Source: Gemmataceae bacterium | GTDB taxonomy: Bacteria; Planctomycetota; Planctomycetia; Gemmatales; Gemmataceae | NCBI GenBank assembly: GCA_022842245.1 | Contig: JALHPZ010000017.1 | Coordinates: forward strand, 1 to 64,000 | Direction of reading: 5' to 3' | DNA length: 64,000 nucleotides | Shown: positions 15,358 through 23,581 of the stretch, in pieces | How the letters are laid out: each line of letters opens with the position of its first letter | Numbering within the stretch: position 1 is the stretch's first letter | Made by a program: the position numbers and the translations under genes | Notes under the pieces: model-generated | Database searches by the model: none | What the model was told of the DNA's origin: nothing | The model's input: only the letters and a program-made list of their open reading frames with translations

Positions 15358-16857
15358 TTACGCGCCGGACGGGGACGGGGGCAACTCGCCCAGGGATCGG
15401 TTTTGGTTCCGCTCGATCCGGTCATGCAGAAACTGGAAGATGCGACCCATCAGCGCGACCGCGAATGCCACGATTCCGAACCACAACACGGCGACACTCC
15501 GCGCGGTCCGATCGCGCAGCGGTGGAATCTGATCCGGGTCGGTGCCGTCGAACCACTCGGCCGCGCCCAGCGGTGTCGCGATCGGCTCGCGGTCCTTGTG
15601 GAAGTCGTCGTAGAAATGCTCGTCGCGGATGTCCGCCCCGGCGGCGATCCGCTTCGCTTCGTACTCGTGGTACTCCTTCTGGTATTTCTGGCCGTACGCC
15701 AGCTCGGCCTCGAAGCGTGGTCGCAGCTTCGGCATCTCGTCGGCAGGTAATTCGGATTCGATTGCGCGTTGTCGTTTCCGGCTGTGCTCGCGAAGGAAGT
15801 CGACATGCTCCGGCTTCCAGCCATAGCGATCCGCGAGCAGGTAGGCGCGCTCGTAGGCCGTCCAGGCGATGTAGCGCTGGCCGACGCGCAGCATAATCTC
15901 GCCGAGCGCGACGGCGAAGTAGGGGTTCGCCCCGCCTCCCTGCCGCCACATGCCGATGATGCCGAGCGTCGGCTCATCGAACGGGACGGGGCCTTCGAGG
16001 ACCGATTTCGGAAATCCTCTCTCCGCCCCGACCTTTCGAATAGCTAACCGAAGATGATCGCGAAGATCGGGCCTGATCAGTTCGCCCTGTTCGTCGAATT
16101 GTTCCCCGAGCTTATTGCCACCCGGTGAGTTGTAACCCTCCCGTGAAATCGCCGAGGGGAATTCACCGAATTCATCACGCGACGGAGTGAGTGTGAAATC
16201 GTTGCCGACGCAATCGAACTGCTCCAATAGCGACGGACTATCGATCGCCGCCATGAGATACTCGCCGATATGGTGCTGCCATTCCTCGCGACCGAAGTGG
16301 GCTTCCGGGTTCACCTCAATCGACTTCTTGATGAACTCCAGGCCTTCCTTCACGCTCGCCCGCGCCATCGCGTCGCCGCCCATCGCGGCCTTCATGTTCG
16401 CGTGGATCAGGAACGTGCCGAGGTTCGCGTAGGACGTGTAGAGTTGCCGTCCGCCCTGTCCGGCCTTCAGTTGCCGGGCGAGCTTGTCGCGGAGTGGCGG
16501 CACCGCTTCGCCGGCGCGGCCGAGCTTGTCCAGTCCCACGCCGAGGTCGTCCGTGAGGTCAAACGCCTCCTGCGAATTCGGCGGGAGCCGTTTCAATTTC
16601 TCGCGGACGATCCGGTCGCGTTCGCGGTAGTAGGCGGGGCCGCGGACGGGGTAGCGCTCGTGGATGACGTCGTGGACCATCGCGAAGCGGAGGGAGACGC
16701 CGGCGGCGTATTTCGGCGCGTAGTGCGGGTAGGGCGTCGGGCGACTCGGCAGGTTCTTCGGCGTTCGAATCCGCCAGCCGAGTTCGGTGGTCGTGTAGCC
16801 GAAGATGCCCGCGCACGAGCCGAAGATCAGCGCGAGGATCAGGAGCGCGATGCGCAT
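15358..16857 (-). CDS. Hypothetical membrane-anchored helical protein
   Basis: A 499-residue protein with an N-terminal hydrophobic segment (ALLILALIFGSCAGIFGY) and a C-terminal membrane helix (SVAVLWFGIVAFAVALMG), leaving a large, probably periplasmic or cytoplasmic, helix-rich middle. Segments such as LGVGLDKLGRAGEAVPPLRD suggest TPR-like packing without clear repeats. No enzyme motif was seen. It is the second gene of a four-gene minus-strand run (7 bases after the small secreted gene, 38 bases before the M50-like gene), which supports joint function. Confidence 0.6.
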   Translation of the reverse strand: MRIALLILALIFGSCAGIFGYTTTELGWRIRTPKNLPSRPTPYPHYAPKYAAGVSLRFAMVHDVIHERYPVRGPAYYRERDRIVREKLKRLPPNSQEAFDLTDDLGVGLDKLGRAGEAVPPLRDKLARQLKAGQGGRQLYTSYANLGTFLIHANMKAAMGGDAMARASVKEGLEFIKKSIEVNPEAHFGREEWQHHIGEYLMAAIDSPSLLEQFDCVGNDFTLTPSRDEFGEFPSAISREGYNSPGGNKLGEQFDEQGELIRPDLRDHLRLAIRKVGAERGFPKSVLEGPVPFDEPTLGIIGMWRQGGGANPYFAVALGEIMLRVGQRYIAWTAYERAYLLADRYGWKPEHVDFLREHSRKRQRAIESELPADEMPKLRPRFEAELAYGQKYQKEYHEYEAKRIAAGADIRDEHFYDDFHKDREPIATPLGAAEWFDGTDPDQIPPLRDRTARSVAVLWFGIVAFAVALMGRIFQFLHDRIERNQNRSLGELPPSPSGA

Positions 16858-16864
16858 CGCAAGC

Positions 16865-17104
16865 TCACGATCGGGCTGAACGGCGGAGCGTCAGCGCGAG
16901 GGCCGCGACGGCGAGGACGCCGCCGATCGCGATGCGGTTCGTGGAGCCGTCGTCGTACGGAGCCGGCGGTTCAACGAGGGGCGGCGTGGTCTGATATTGC
17001 GAGCGGAACTCGCGTTCGCTTCCCTCTAGCGTTACGTCGTTGAGGCACGCGGCTGCGACGCCGGCCGAGAGCAGAAGACATGTGGAGACAAGAAACGTGC
17101 GCAT
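16865..17104 (-). CDS. Small exported protein with C-terminal membrane anchor
   Basis: 79 residues. A signal peptide (MRTFLVSTCLLLSAGVAAAC) is followed by about 35 polar residues and a C-terminal helix ending in basic residues (IAIGGVLAVAALALTLRRSARS minus the last few). The arrangement resembles sorting-type or tail-anchored small surface proteins (hydrophobic helix then RR), but no PEP-CTERM-like motif precedes the helix. The ATG at 17104 was chosen because it begins the signal peptide. It leads the operon with the M50-like protease and could be a substrate; that is a guess. Confidence 0.55.
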   Translation of the reverse strand: MRTFLVSTCLLLSAGVAAACLNDVTLEGSEREFRSQYQTTPPLVEPPAPYDDGSTNRIAIGGVLAVAALALTLRRSARS

Positions 17105-17160
17105 CGCAAAGCCTCCAGCGAATGGATGCCGCCATGCTACCACATCGCGGGAGCGGTTTC

Positions 17161-17241
17161 CATTTTGCATTTTTCATTCCTCATTTTGCATTGGTCCGAA
17201 TCATGGGAACAATTCAAAACGAGAAATGAAAAATGCAAAAC
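17161..17241. repeat. Dispersed palindromic repeat, copy D
   Basis: This is the best-preserved copy. TTTTGCATTTTTCATT (17163-17178) and AATGAAAAATGCAAAA (17225-17240) are perfect 16-bp outer arms. Inner blocks CATTTTGCATTGGTCC and GGAACAATTCAAAACG pair imperfectly. It lies between the TPR lipoprotein gene stop (17246) and the small exported gene start (17104), both on the minus strand. Confidence 0.9.
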
Positions 17242-17245
17242 TCCA

Positions 17246-17974
17246 TCAGTTCCCTTCAACAGCCGTCGCCTTCTCCAGCGCCGCGAGGGCCGTCTGGGCG
17301 GACTTCAGCGTCGAGTCGGCTGAGAGGGCTTCACGGTAGAGGTTCGTCGCGGCGTCGCGCTTCCCCTGAGTCGCCAGCACGAACGCCAGGTTCGACTTCG
17401 CCTCCGCCGGGCTGACGGCCTTTTCGAACGCGGCCAGGCTCTCGTCGGTCCGACCTTGCTGCGCGAGCGTCAGGCCGAGGTTCACCCAGGCTCGCTTGTG
17501 GGTCTTGTCGTAATCGAGCGCTTTGCGGAAGTGTGTTTCGGCTTCGGTCCACTCGTTGCGGTTGTAGTGACTGTAGCCGATGTCATTGAGCAGGTCCGGG
17601 TCCTTCGGCTTGGTCTTGAGGAGTTCGCGGAACTCCTGCATTGCCTTGCCGGGATCGCCGGCGCGGTCGTAGAGGACGGCGAGGCGTCGGGCGGCCTTCG
17701 CATTCACGGTCGGGTCGGCGGCGCGGGCCTTCTCGTAGTAGGCGATGGCGTCGCCATCCTTGCCGGCTTTTTCGAGTTCCTCCGCCATCGTGAGCGCGAG
17801 CGTGGCGGCGGGCTTACCGGACAGCTCCGTTTCGGAGACGGCGGACGTTTCGCCCGGCTTCTCCTCGGCCTTCGTCGACTTCGGCAACTTGAAGTCGCCG
17901 AACTTCGAATGCAGGCAGCCGTTGCCGGCAAGGAGCAGGACGGCGAGAATCGAACTCCGTTTCAACAGTGTCAT
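17246..17974 (-). CDS. TPR-repeat lipoprotein, secretin-linked
   Basis: 242 residues. MTLLKRSSILAVLLLAGNGC is a lipoprotein-like signal with a weak lipobox ending at Cys-20. Residues about 60-235 contain tetratricopeptide repeats, for example AIAYYEKARAADPT, AETHFRKALDYDKTHKRAW and ATNLYREALSADSTL. The start at 17974 begins the signal peptide. It follows the secretin gene by 50 bases on the same strand, as pilotin or TPR lipoproteins often do in Tad/type II secretion loci. It may help assemble or anchor the secretin. That role is inferred from position. Confidence 0.75.
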   Translation of the reverse strand: MTLLKRSSILAVLLLAGNGCLHSKFGDFKLPKSTKAEEKPGETSAVSETELSGKPAATLALTMAEELEKAGKDGDAIAYYEKARAADPTVNAKAARRLAVLYDRAGDPGKAMQEFRELLKTKPKDPDLLNDIGYSHYNRNEWTEAETHFRKALDYDKTHKRAWVNLGLTLAQQGRTDESLAAFEKAVSPAEAKSNLAFVLATQGKRDAATNLYREALSADSTLKSAQTALAALEKATAVEGN

Positions 17975-17999
17975 CGTCGATCCTCGGCTTTGTCTTTCA

Positions 18000-18020
18000 G
18001 TCCGCAATCCGCATTCCGCA
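18000..18020. repeat. Partial GGAATGCGG-type repeat fragment
   Basis: The short intergenic stretch between secretin stop and TPR gene start contains CCGCAATCCGCATTCCGCA. It shares CCGCATTCCG with the palindrome inside glnE near 61.4 kb. Only one arm is present, so it looks like a remnant or half-unit. Confidence 0.5.
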
Positions 18021-18024
18021 CTTT

Positions 18025-19872
18025 TCAGGGCGCCGGGCAATAGCCGCTGGGGCCGTTGAGCAGGGCGCGTTCGACCTTCTCGAAGTGGCGGATGCGGCCC
18101 CAATCGGTGCGGATCGCGCTGCGATACGGTCCGACGCGGCCTTCGAGGCGGTTGTAGAGGTAGAACTCGATATCGGTCGGTTCGAGAATGTCGGCCCCGG
18201 GCATCGGCGGGACTTCGCCGGCTTCGAGCGGTCGCACAAGTTCCGGCGTGACGAAGATGACGAGTTCCTTCTCGCCGGCGGAGTGACGGTTTGTCGAGAA
18301 CGGGTTCAGGAACGGCACGTCGCCAAAGAGCGGCACGCGCGTGGCGTCGGCGCCGTGGTTGGATTCGATGAGGCCGGCGACGGCGAGCGTTTCGCCCTGG
18401 CGCAGTTCGACGACGGTGTTGACGTTGCGGGTGTTCAGGCCGGCGACGTTCGACCCGCCGATGTTGGTGCCGACACCGACGTCGCGGCTGCTGACGTTGG
18501 CATTCAGTTGGAGGCGGATCCGGTCGCGGTCGGTGATGAACGGGGTGAAGTTCAGTTGCACGCCGAAGGGGACGAAGCTGACCCCTTGCAGGCCGTTGTT
18601 GATGCCGAAGCCGCTGACGATCGGCACGGGGAACTGGCCGCCGGCGAGGAAATTCGCCCGCTGGCCGTTCATGGTGACGAGTGTCGGCTCGGCGAGGGAC
18701 TTGGCGTAGGAGAGCGTGCGCAGGGCATTGATGGCGAGCGGGATGTTGCCACCGTCGAGGATGGCGGTGAGGTTGGCGACCGCCCCGCCGACTCCGCCGC
18801 CGATGCCTCCGCCGCCCACGTTGCCGGTGTTGTTGCGGAAGACCACGACACCCTGGTTGTTGCGGACGCTGAAGTTCAGCCCGATGCTGCGGGCGGCGGC
18901 GCGGGAGACCTCCGCGACGATGACACGCAGGGCGACTTGTTGCTCGCCGGCGACTTCGAGCAGGTTGACGATGTTGTTGCCGGCGCTGGCGATGTAGTGG
19001 TCGAGGGTGGGGGACACCAGTTCCGAGAGCGGATCCTGCCCGGCGAGACCGGGTGCGCCGACGCCGACGGTGGTCAGGCCCGATGGGCCGAGGGGAATCA
19101 ATCCTGCCTGGCCTCCGCCGAGGTTCGATCCGTTCGAGCCACCGCCGTTCCCATTCGCCTGCATGTTCGCGCGGATGATCTGGAGCACCTGCACGCCCTG
19201 CTGGGCGTCGCGGACGCGACCGCTGACCACGAGCTTGTCGCCGAGCAGCTTCAGGCGGACCGACGTGTCCTTGAAGTGCTTGTTGATGTCGTCTTCCAGT
19301 TGCTTGTACGACTTTTCGAGGCGTTCCTTCGCTTCCGGGTCCGGGTAGACGCGCACGAGGTAGGAGAGCGTTTCCTGTTTGGCGGGGTCGTCCTTGTCGC
19401 CGAACCAGAGGTTCAGCACCGTCGTGCCGACGTCCTTGCCCTGAAGCAACAGTTCCTTGGTGTTGGCGATGCTCATCGTCATGATTTTTTCGTCGCCGGA
19501 CTGCACGCGGATCGGCACGGTCTTGAGAACCATGACGCGCGTCTGGCCGGCGACGAGATCGAGCGTGAGTTCGGGGTCGAGCAGTTTGGCGACGTGCTTG
19601 ACCTGCTTGATGCGGCTTTCCGGCGTGGCGGTCGGCGTGGCACCGACGGTGCGCGGCGTGGGCGACAGCAGCGGGTTGCCGAGCGCCGTCGCCATCGGAC
19701 TGGCGGGCTGCGGTGCCGCGGGCACCGGTGGTGCCGGCGTGGCGGGTGCCTGCGCGCCGCCGCGGCGTTCAATGCCGGCGATCGCGATCAGAGCCAAGAC
19801 GAACGGAATCGCCGCGACACCGCGGACGATACGATGGCCACTCCCATGGCCACGATTCACGACAGGCGTCAT
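18025..19872 (-). CDS. Type II/III secretion secretin (Tad/CpaC-like)
   Basis: 615 residues with an N-terminal hydrophobic export segment (IPFVLALIAIAGI) and an Ala/Pro-rich linker. A pilus-formation N-terminal domain (LTLDLVAGQTRVMVLKTVPI, about 85-180) follows, then a BON-like domain (SVRLKLLGDKLVVSGRVRD) and a C-terminal secretin domain. That domain includes VALRVIVAEVSRAAARSIGL, the G-rich loop, LRQGETLAVAGLIESN and VPLFGDVPFLNPFS. This order matches CpaC/RcpA secretins, which form outer-membrane rings for Tad pili or type II secretion. No ATPase or prepilin gene is nearby. The ATG at 19872 fits the export signal better than the longer start. Confidence 0.9.
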   Translation of the reverse strand: MTPVVNRGHGSGHRIVRGVAAIPFVLALIAIAGIERRGGAQAPATPAPPVPAAPQPASPMATALGNPLLSPTPRTVGATPTATPESRIKQVKHVAKLLDPELTLDLVAGQTRVMVLKTVPIRVQSGDEKIMTMSIANTKELLLQGKDVGTTVLNLWFGDKDDPAKQETLSYLVRVYPDPEAKERLEKSYKQLEDDINKHFKDTSVRLKLLGDKLVVSGRVRDAQQGVQVLQIIRANMQANGNGGGSNGSNLGGGQAGLIPLGPSGLTTVGVGAPGLAGQDPLSELVSPTLDHYIASAGNNIVNLLEVAGEQQVALRVIVAEVSRAAARSIGLNFSVRNNQGVVVFRNNTGNVGGGGIGGGVGGAVANLTAILDGGNIPLAINALRTLSYAKSLAEPTLVTMNGQRANFLAGGQFPVPIVSGFGINNGLQGVSFVPFGVQLNFTPFITDRDRIRLQLNANVSSRDVGVGTNIGGSNVAGLNTRNVNTVVELRQGETLAVAGLIESNHGADATRVPLFGDVPFLNPFSTNRHSAGEKELVIFVTPELVRPLEAGEVPPMPGADILEPTDIEFYLYNRLEGRVGPYRSAIRTDWGRIRHFEKVERALLNGPSGYCPAP

Positions 19873-20080
19873 GCCAGTCTCCCCCTGACCACCGCTCTCG
19901 CAAGCGCGGCGGCGTTGTGCCGGAGCACGAATGATTCCCCGCGACGTTCGAACGGCTCCCCCGAGCCGGCCCGCGGAACCATGCGGGCGCACGAACTTTC
20001 GCGACGAATTCCACCGGCTATAACGGGGAAACCCGGCGTGTCAATCGAAAGTCATTCGAATCAAAATGAAGAATCGCGAT

Positions 20081-20383
20081 TCACGCCGCCCGCGAGATTA
20101 CCCCGTTCGCCGGGGCTTCCTGAAGTTGCACTTCCCGCGTCCGCTGGCCCATCGAATTGTAAAACACGACGCGGCCCTCCGGCTCCGCCCACACCGCGCT
20201 CGTCTTCAACTCCCGCGGACCCACCACGTGGAACAGCACACCCCACGCACGGCCCCGACGGTGGATCGGCGTTTGAAAAAACGGTGTCTGATCGTAATCG
20301 AGGGCATCTTGCTCACAGAGGGTTTGACGGATGTACCGACACAGATCCTCATAGGTCGGTAACGCGACGACCGGCTCCGGCAT
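20081..20383 (-). CDS. Small hypothetical protein
   Basis: 100 residues from ATG 20383 (MPEPVVALPTYEDLCRYIRQ). It is soluble, with no signal peptide. The central part (GVLFHVVGPRELKTSAVWAE) looks like a compact alpha/beta fold. I recognise no named family or catalytic motif. A start at 20494 is possible, but its added residues look like noncoding DNA. It stands alone between the secretin promoter region (about 200 bases with nothing recognised) and trmL. Confidence 0.5.
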   Translation of the reverse strand: MPEPVVALPTYEDLCRYIRQTLCEQDALDYDQTPFFQTPIHRRGRAWGVLFHVVGPRELKTSAVWAEPEGRVVFYNSMGQRTREVQLQEAPANGVISRAA

Positions 20384-20569
20384 GCGCTCTCCGATAATTC
20401 GCGGAAGGAACGACGGACCCCGAAGCGCTCCCAGGGAAAGGCTTCGCGAAGAACGGTCCGGTGATGAATGGCGTGTGGAACTAATCTGCCACACTCTGGC
20501 GATGTTGGGCGAAATGACGAGCTCACGAAAACCATTCCGAACCGCGAACCGAGTCGGCTCGTGCCGGTT

Positions 20570-21022
20570 CTACCAGCCGTGCACTTGCCGCAATGCTTCA
20601 TACGCCGCGATCCCCACCGACGTCGACAGGTTGAGACTTCGCACGTGCTCGGTGAACATCGGGATGCTCACGAGTCGTTCGGCGTACTTCGCGCGGATGC
20701 GCTCCGGCAGCCCCGTTGATTCCTTACCGAAAAGCAGGCAATCGCCGTCGCGATAGCGCACATCGGTGTGCTGCCGCGGGGCGGGGTTGTCGATCACCCA
20801 GAGCCGTTCCCATCCGATCGTCTCGAACGCCTCGAACGATTCGTGCCGCACGAGGTCCACATACGGCCAGTAATCGAGCCCCGCGCGCTTCAACTGTTTG
20901 TCGTCGATCCGGAAGCCGAGCTTCCCGATGAGGTGCAAGCGCGAGCCGGTGGCCGCGCACAGCCGTGCCACGTTCCCGGTGTTCGGCGGAATCTCCGGCT
21001 CGAAGAGCGCGATGTGCAGCAT
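20570..21022 (-). CDS. trmL: tRNA (cytidine(34)-2'-O)-methyltransferase TrmL
   Basis: 150 residues of the SPOUT methyltransferase family. MLHIALFEPEIPPNTGNVARLC is the typical TrmL N-terminus. LLFGKESTGLPE (motif 2) and SIPMFTEHVRSLNLSTSVGIAAYEALRQ (motif 3, trefoil knot) bind S-adenosylmethionine. The enzyme 2'-O-methylates the wobble nucleotide of leucine tRNAs. Length and start agree with the family. It is transcribed divergently from the ftsK gene; the spacer holds a strong hairpin. Confidence 0.93.
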   Translation of the reverse strand: MLHIALFEPEIPPNTGNVARLCAATGSRLHLIGKLGFRIDDKQLKRAGLDYWPYVDLVRHESFEAFETIGWERLWVIDNPAPRQHTDVRYRDGDCLLFGKESTGLPERIRAKYAERLVSIPMFTEHVRSLNLSTSVGIAAYEALRQVHGW

Positions 21023-21038
21023 GGCGGTACCAGGTGTC

Positions 21039-21061
21039 GGGCACTCGCTCCGCGAGTGCCC
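21039..21061. promoter_or_regulatory. Hairpin in the trmL/ftsK divergent spacer
   Basis: GGGCACTCGC (21039-21048) and GCGAGTGCCC (21052-21061) form a perfect 10-bp stem with a TCC loop, 17 bases upstream of the trmL start. It could be an operator or a leader structure in trmL mRNA. It is not a terminator for any gene ending here, because both genes start from this region. Confidence 0.5.
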
Positions 21062-21195
21062 CGCAAAGGCTAATCTGCGCAAAGTGTCTCAATTGTGCCT
21101 TTAGAACCGATTTTACAACCCGGACGACCCGCGAAACCCCCGACTTCGGGCCGGTCGTCTCTTCGTCTCAAGTCGGCGCGCGGGACAATCGAGGT

Positions 21196-23391
21196 ATGAG
21201 CGAAACTCCGCCTCCCCGCCTCCGCCTAGACGCCGTCGCCTGGAGCTTGTTCACCCTGGGCGCTTTGATAGCTGCCGCGCTCGCGACGCTCCCGGCCCTT
21301 ACCGGTCTCGAACCCGCGCTCGGTCCCGACACGGCCCTCGTCGTTGCTCCGCTCGCCAATGCCCTCGGCTTCGGCGCGTACGTCCTGCTCGCCGGCTGGT
21401 TCGCGGTCGTCCTCCTGTATGTCCTCCGGCGCTCCGCGCTCACGCTCGTCCTCCGATCCGGCGGCTGGGCCATTCTGACGGCCTTGGCCGCCGTCGCCGC
21501 CGACCACCGCGCCGCCGACTTTCCCCGCCCCGGCACCGTCCACGGCCCCGGCGGCACCCTCGGCGCGTTCCTCCGCTTCACGCTCGACGACCACGTTCCC
21601 GCCAATGCCGTGCCCGTCGTCCTCGCCTTCACCCTGCTCGCGGGTACGCTGCTCGCCATGCCCCGCCTCGTCGTTGGCACGCTCCGCCGCGCAATCCGAA
21701 CGCTCTCATTCGGCAATCGTGTCGTCGAAACGGGCAGCAACAAAGTCATCGCCCCACTGCTGGCGAGCCGTGTGCGCAAATCCCCTGTTACTCTTGAAGC
21801 GAAGAAAGCTCCGCACGCCGTCGAAGACATCCCGATCATCAGCCACTCGGAAGTCGTCGATCTCGCGAAGCCGACCGCCGCGGAACAGGAGACGATTGCC
21901 GAGTTCCAGCTTCCCTCGCTGTCGCTGCTGAACGATCCCGATCCGTTCCCGGTCGAGGACCACGAATCGTTCCTCCGCGAACGCGCCACGCTCCTCGAGA
22001 AGACCTTCGCCGAGTTCGCGATCAACGTGAAGGTCGTCGGCATCCACACCGGGCCCGTCATCACGCAGTACGAGATCGCCCTCGAAACCGGCCTGCGCCT
22101 CAACAAGGTCACAACACTCTCCGAGGACATCGCGCTCAAGCTGAAGGTACCGAGCGTTCGGATCGTGGCACCGCTGCCGGGCCGCGACACCGTCGGCATC
22201 GAAGTGCCGAACGAACACCGCCAGACCGTGCGCCTGAAGGAGCTGATCCTCGCGACGCAGGCGAAAGCCGCGAAGATGAAGCTGCCCGTCTTCCTCGGCA
22301 AGGACGTGGAGGGCCGCCCGCTCTGCTACGACCTCGCCGACATGCCGCACCTGCTCATCGCCGGCCGCACGGGGACGGGGAAATCGGTCTGCCTGAACAC
22401 CGTGCTGCAGAGCTTCCTCTTCACGCGCCGGCCGGACGAATGCCGGCTCATCCTCATCGACCCGAAGCAGGTCGAGTTCAGCGGCTACGCGAACATCCCC
22501 CACCTGATGCACCCCGTCGTGACCAAGAACGAGAAGGCCGAGGCGATCCTGTCGTGGGCCGTCGACAAGATGGAGGAGCGCTACGAACTGCTCCGCCGGG
22601 CGCGCGTGCGGAACATCGCCAGCTACAACGAGCTCGGCTGGGAGGAAGTGCTTCGCCGCGTCGACCCGCAGGACGAGAACGAGCGGCAGAAGCTGCCGGC
22701 GAAGATGCCGTACGTCGTGATCGTCATCGACGAGGTCGGCGACCTGCTGATGTCGATGAAGAAGGAAGTCGAAAGCCACATCATCCGACTGGCTCAGAAG
22801 TCTCGCGCCGCCGGCATCCACCTCATCTTGGCGACACAGCGGCCGACCGTCGACGTCGTCACCGGCCTCATCAAGTCGAACCTCCCGGCGCGCATCTGCT
22901 TCCAGGTGGCGAGCCGTTCCGACAGCGGCGTCGTGCTCGACGAGAAGGGGGCCGAGAAGCTCCTCGGCCGCGGCGACATGCTCTTCCTCCAGCCCGGCAC
23001 CAGCACCCTCGTGCGCGGGCAGGGCGCCTACGTGGACGACCAGGAGATCGAGCGCGTGACGGCCGCCATCGAACTCGATACGCCGAACTACGACACGGAG
23101 CTGTTGAACGTGAAGGCCAAGACCGACGCACTCGACGGCGAAGGCGACCTCGGCGAGAAACTCCGCAGCCGCGACGAGATGTACGAGCAGGCGATCGAGA
23201 TCGTGATCCGCGAGCAGCGCGGCAGCACCTCGCTTCTCCAGCGCGCCCTCGGCATCGGCTACGGCCGCGCGAGCCGTCTCATCGACTTCATGGCCGAGGA
23301 CGGCCTCGTCGGCGGCTACAACGGCAGCAACGCCCGCGATGTGCTGCTGACGCCGGAAGAATGGGAAGCGAAGAAGGCCGGCGTGGGGTAA
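21196..23391 (+). CDS. ftsK: DNA translocase FtsK/SpoIIIE
   Basis: 731 residues. Four N-terminal membrane helices (about 1-165) are followed, without the long proline-rich linker of enterobacterial FtsK, by the alpha domain and the RecA-like motor. Walker A AGRTGTGKSVCLN is near 390-400 and Walker B VIVIDEVGDLL near 510-520; LATQRPTVDVVTGLIKSNLP is a family signature. The C-terminal gamma winged helix (STSLLQRALGIGYGRASRLI, then DGLVGGYNGSNARDVL) would read KOPS-like DNA sites. It pumps chromosomal DNA at division or segregation. The ATG at 21196 was chosen as the beginning of the membrane domain. Confidence 0.95.
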   Translation: MSETPPPRLRLDAVAWSLFTLGALIAAALATLPALTGLEPALGPDTALVVAPLANALGFGAYVLLAGWFAVVLLYVLRRSALTLVLRSGGWAILTALAAVAADHRAADFPRPGTVHGPGGTLGAFLRFTLDDHVPANAVPVVLAFTLLAGTLLAMPRLVVGTLRRAIRTLSFGNRVVETGSNKVIAPLLASRVRKSPVTLEAKKAPHAVEDIPIISHSEVVDLAKPTAAEQETIAEFQLPSLSLLNDPDPFPVEDHESFLRERATLLEKTFAEFAINVKVVGIHTGPVITQYEIALETGLRLNKVTTLSEDIALKLKVPSVRIVAPLPGRDTVGIEVPNEHRQTVRLKELILATQAKAAKMKLPVFLGKDVEGRPLCYDLADMPHLLIAGRTGTGKSVCLNTVLQSFLFTRRPDECRLILIDPKQVEFSGYANIPHLMHPVVTKNEKAEAILSWAVDKMEERYELLRRARVRNIASYNELGWEEVLRRVDPQDENERQKLPAKMPYVVIVIDEVGDLLMSMKKEVESHIIRLAQKSRAAGIHLILATQRPTVDVVTGLIKSNLPARICFQVASRSDSGVVLDEKGAEKLLGRGDMLFLQPGTSTLVRGQGAYVDDQEIERVTAAIELDTPNYDTELLNVKAKTDALDGEGDLGEKLRSRDEMYEQAIEIVIREQRGSTSLLQRALGIGYGRASRLIDFMAEDGLVGGYNGSNARDVLLTPEEWEAKKAGVG

Positions 23392-23581
23392 CCCGACCGT
23401 TCGCGTCGACGGACTTGGCCCGGTTTCCGCTGCCGCTTTGTCATTTCGGCGACCCTGCCTCCCCTTCGCAAAATCATGCAACCGTACCGGAGTCGCTCTC
23501 GGATTCGCCGTGACCGGCGCATCGCCGCCGGGTACCTTACATGAATCCCTCGCATCTCCCGCAGCCCGTCGGAGCTTCCCC

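Noticed and set aside
18025..19872. Complete Tad pilus or type II secretion locus
   Set aside because: Only the secretin and a TPR lipoprotein are present; no ATPase, inner-membrane platform or prepilin gene occurs in the window.
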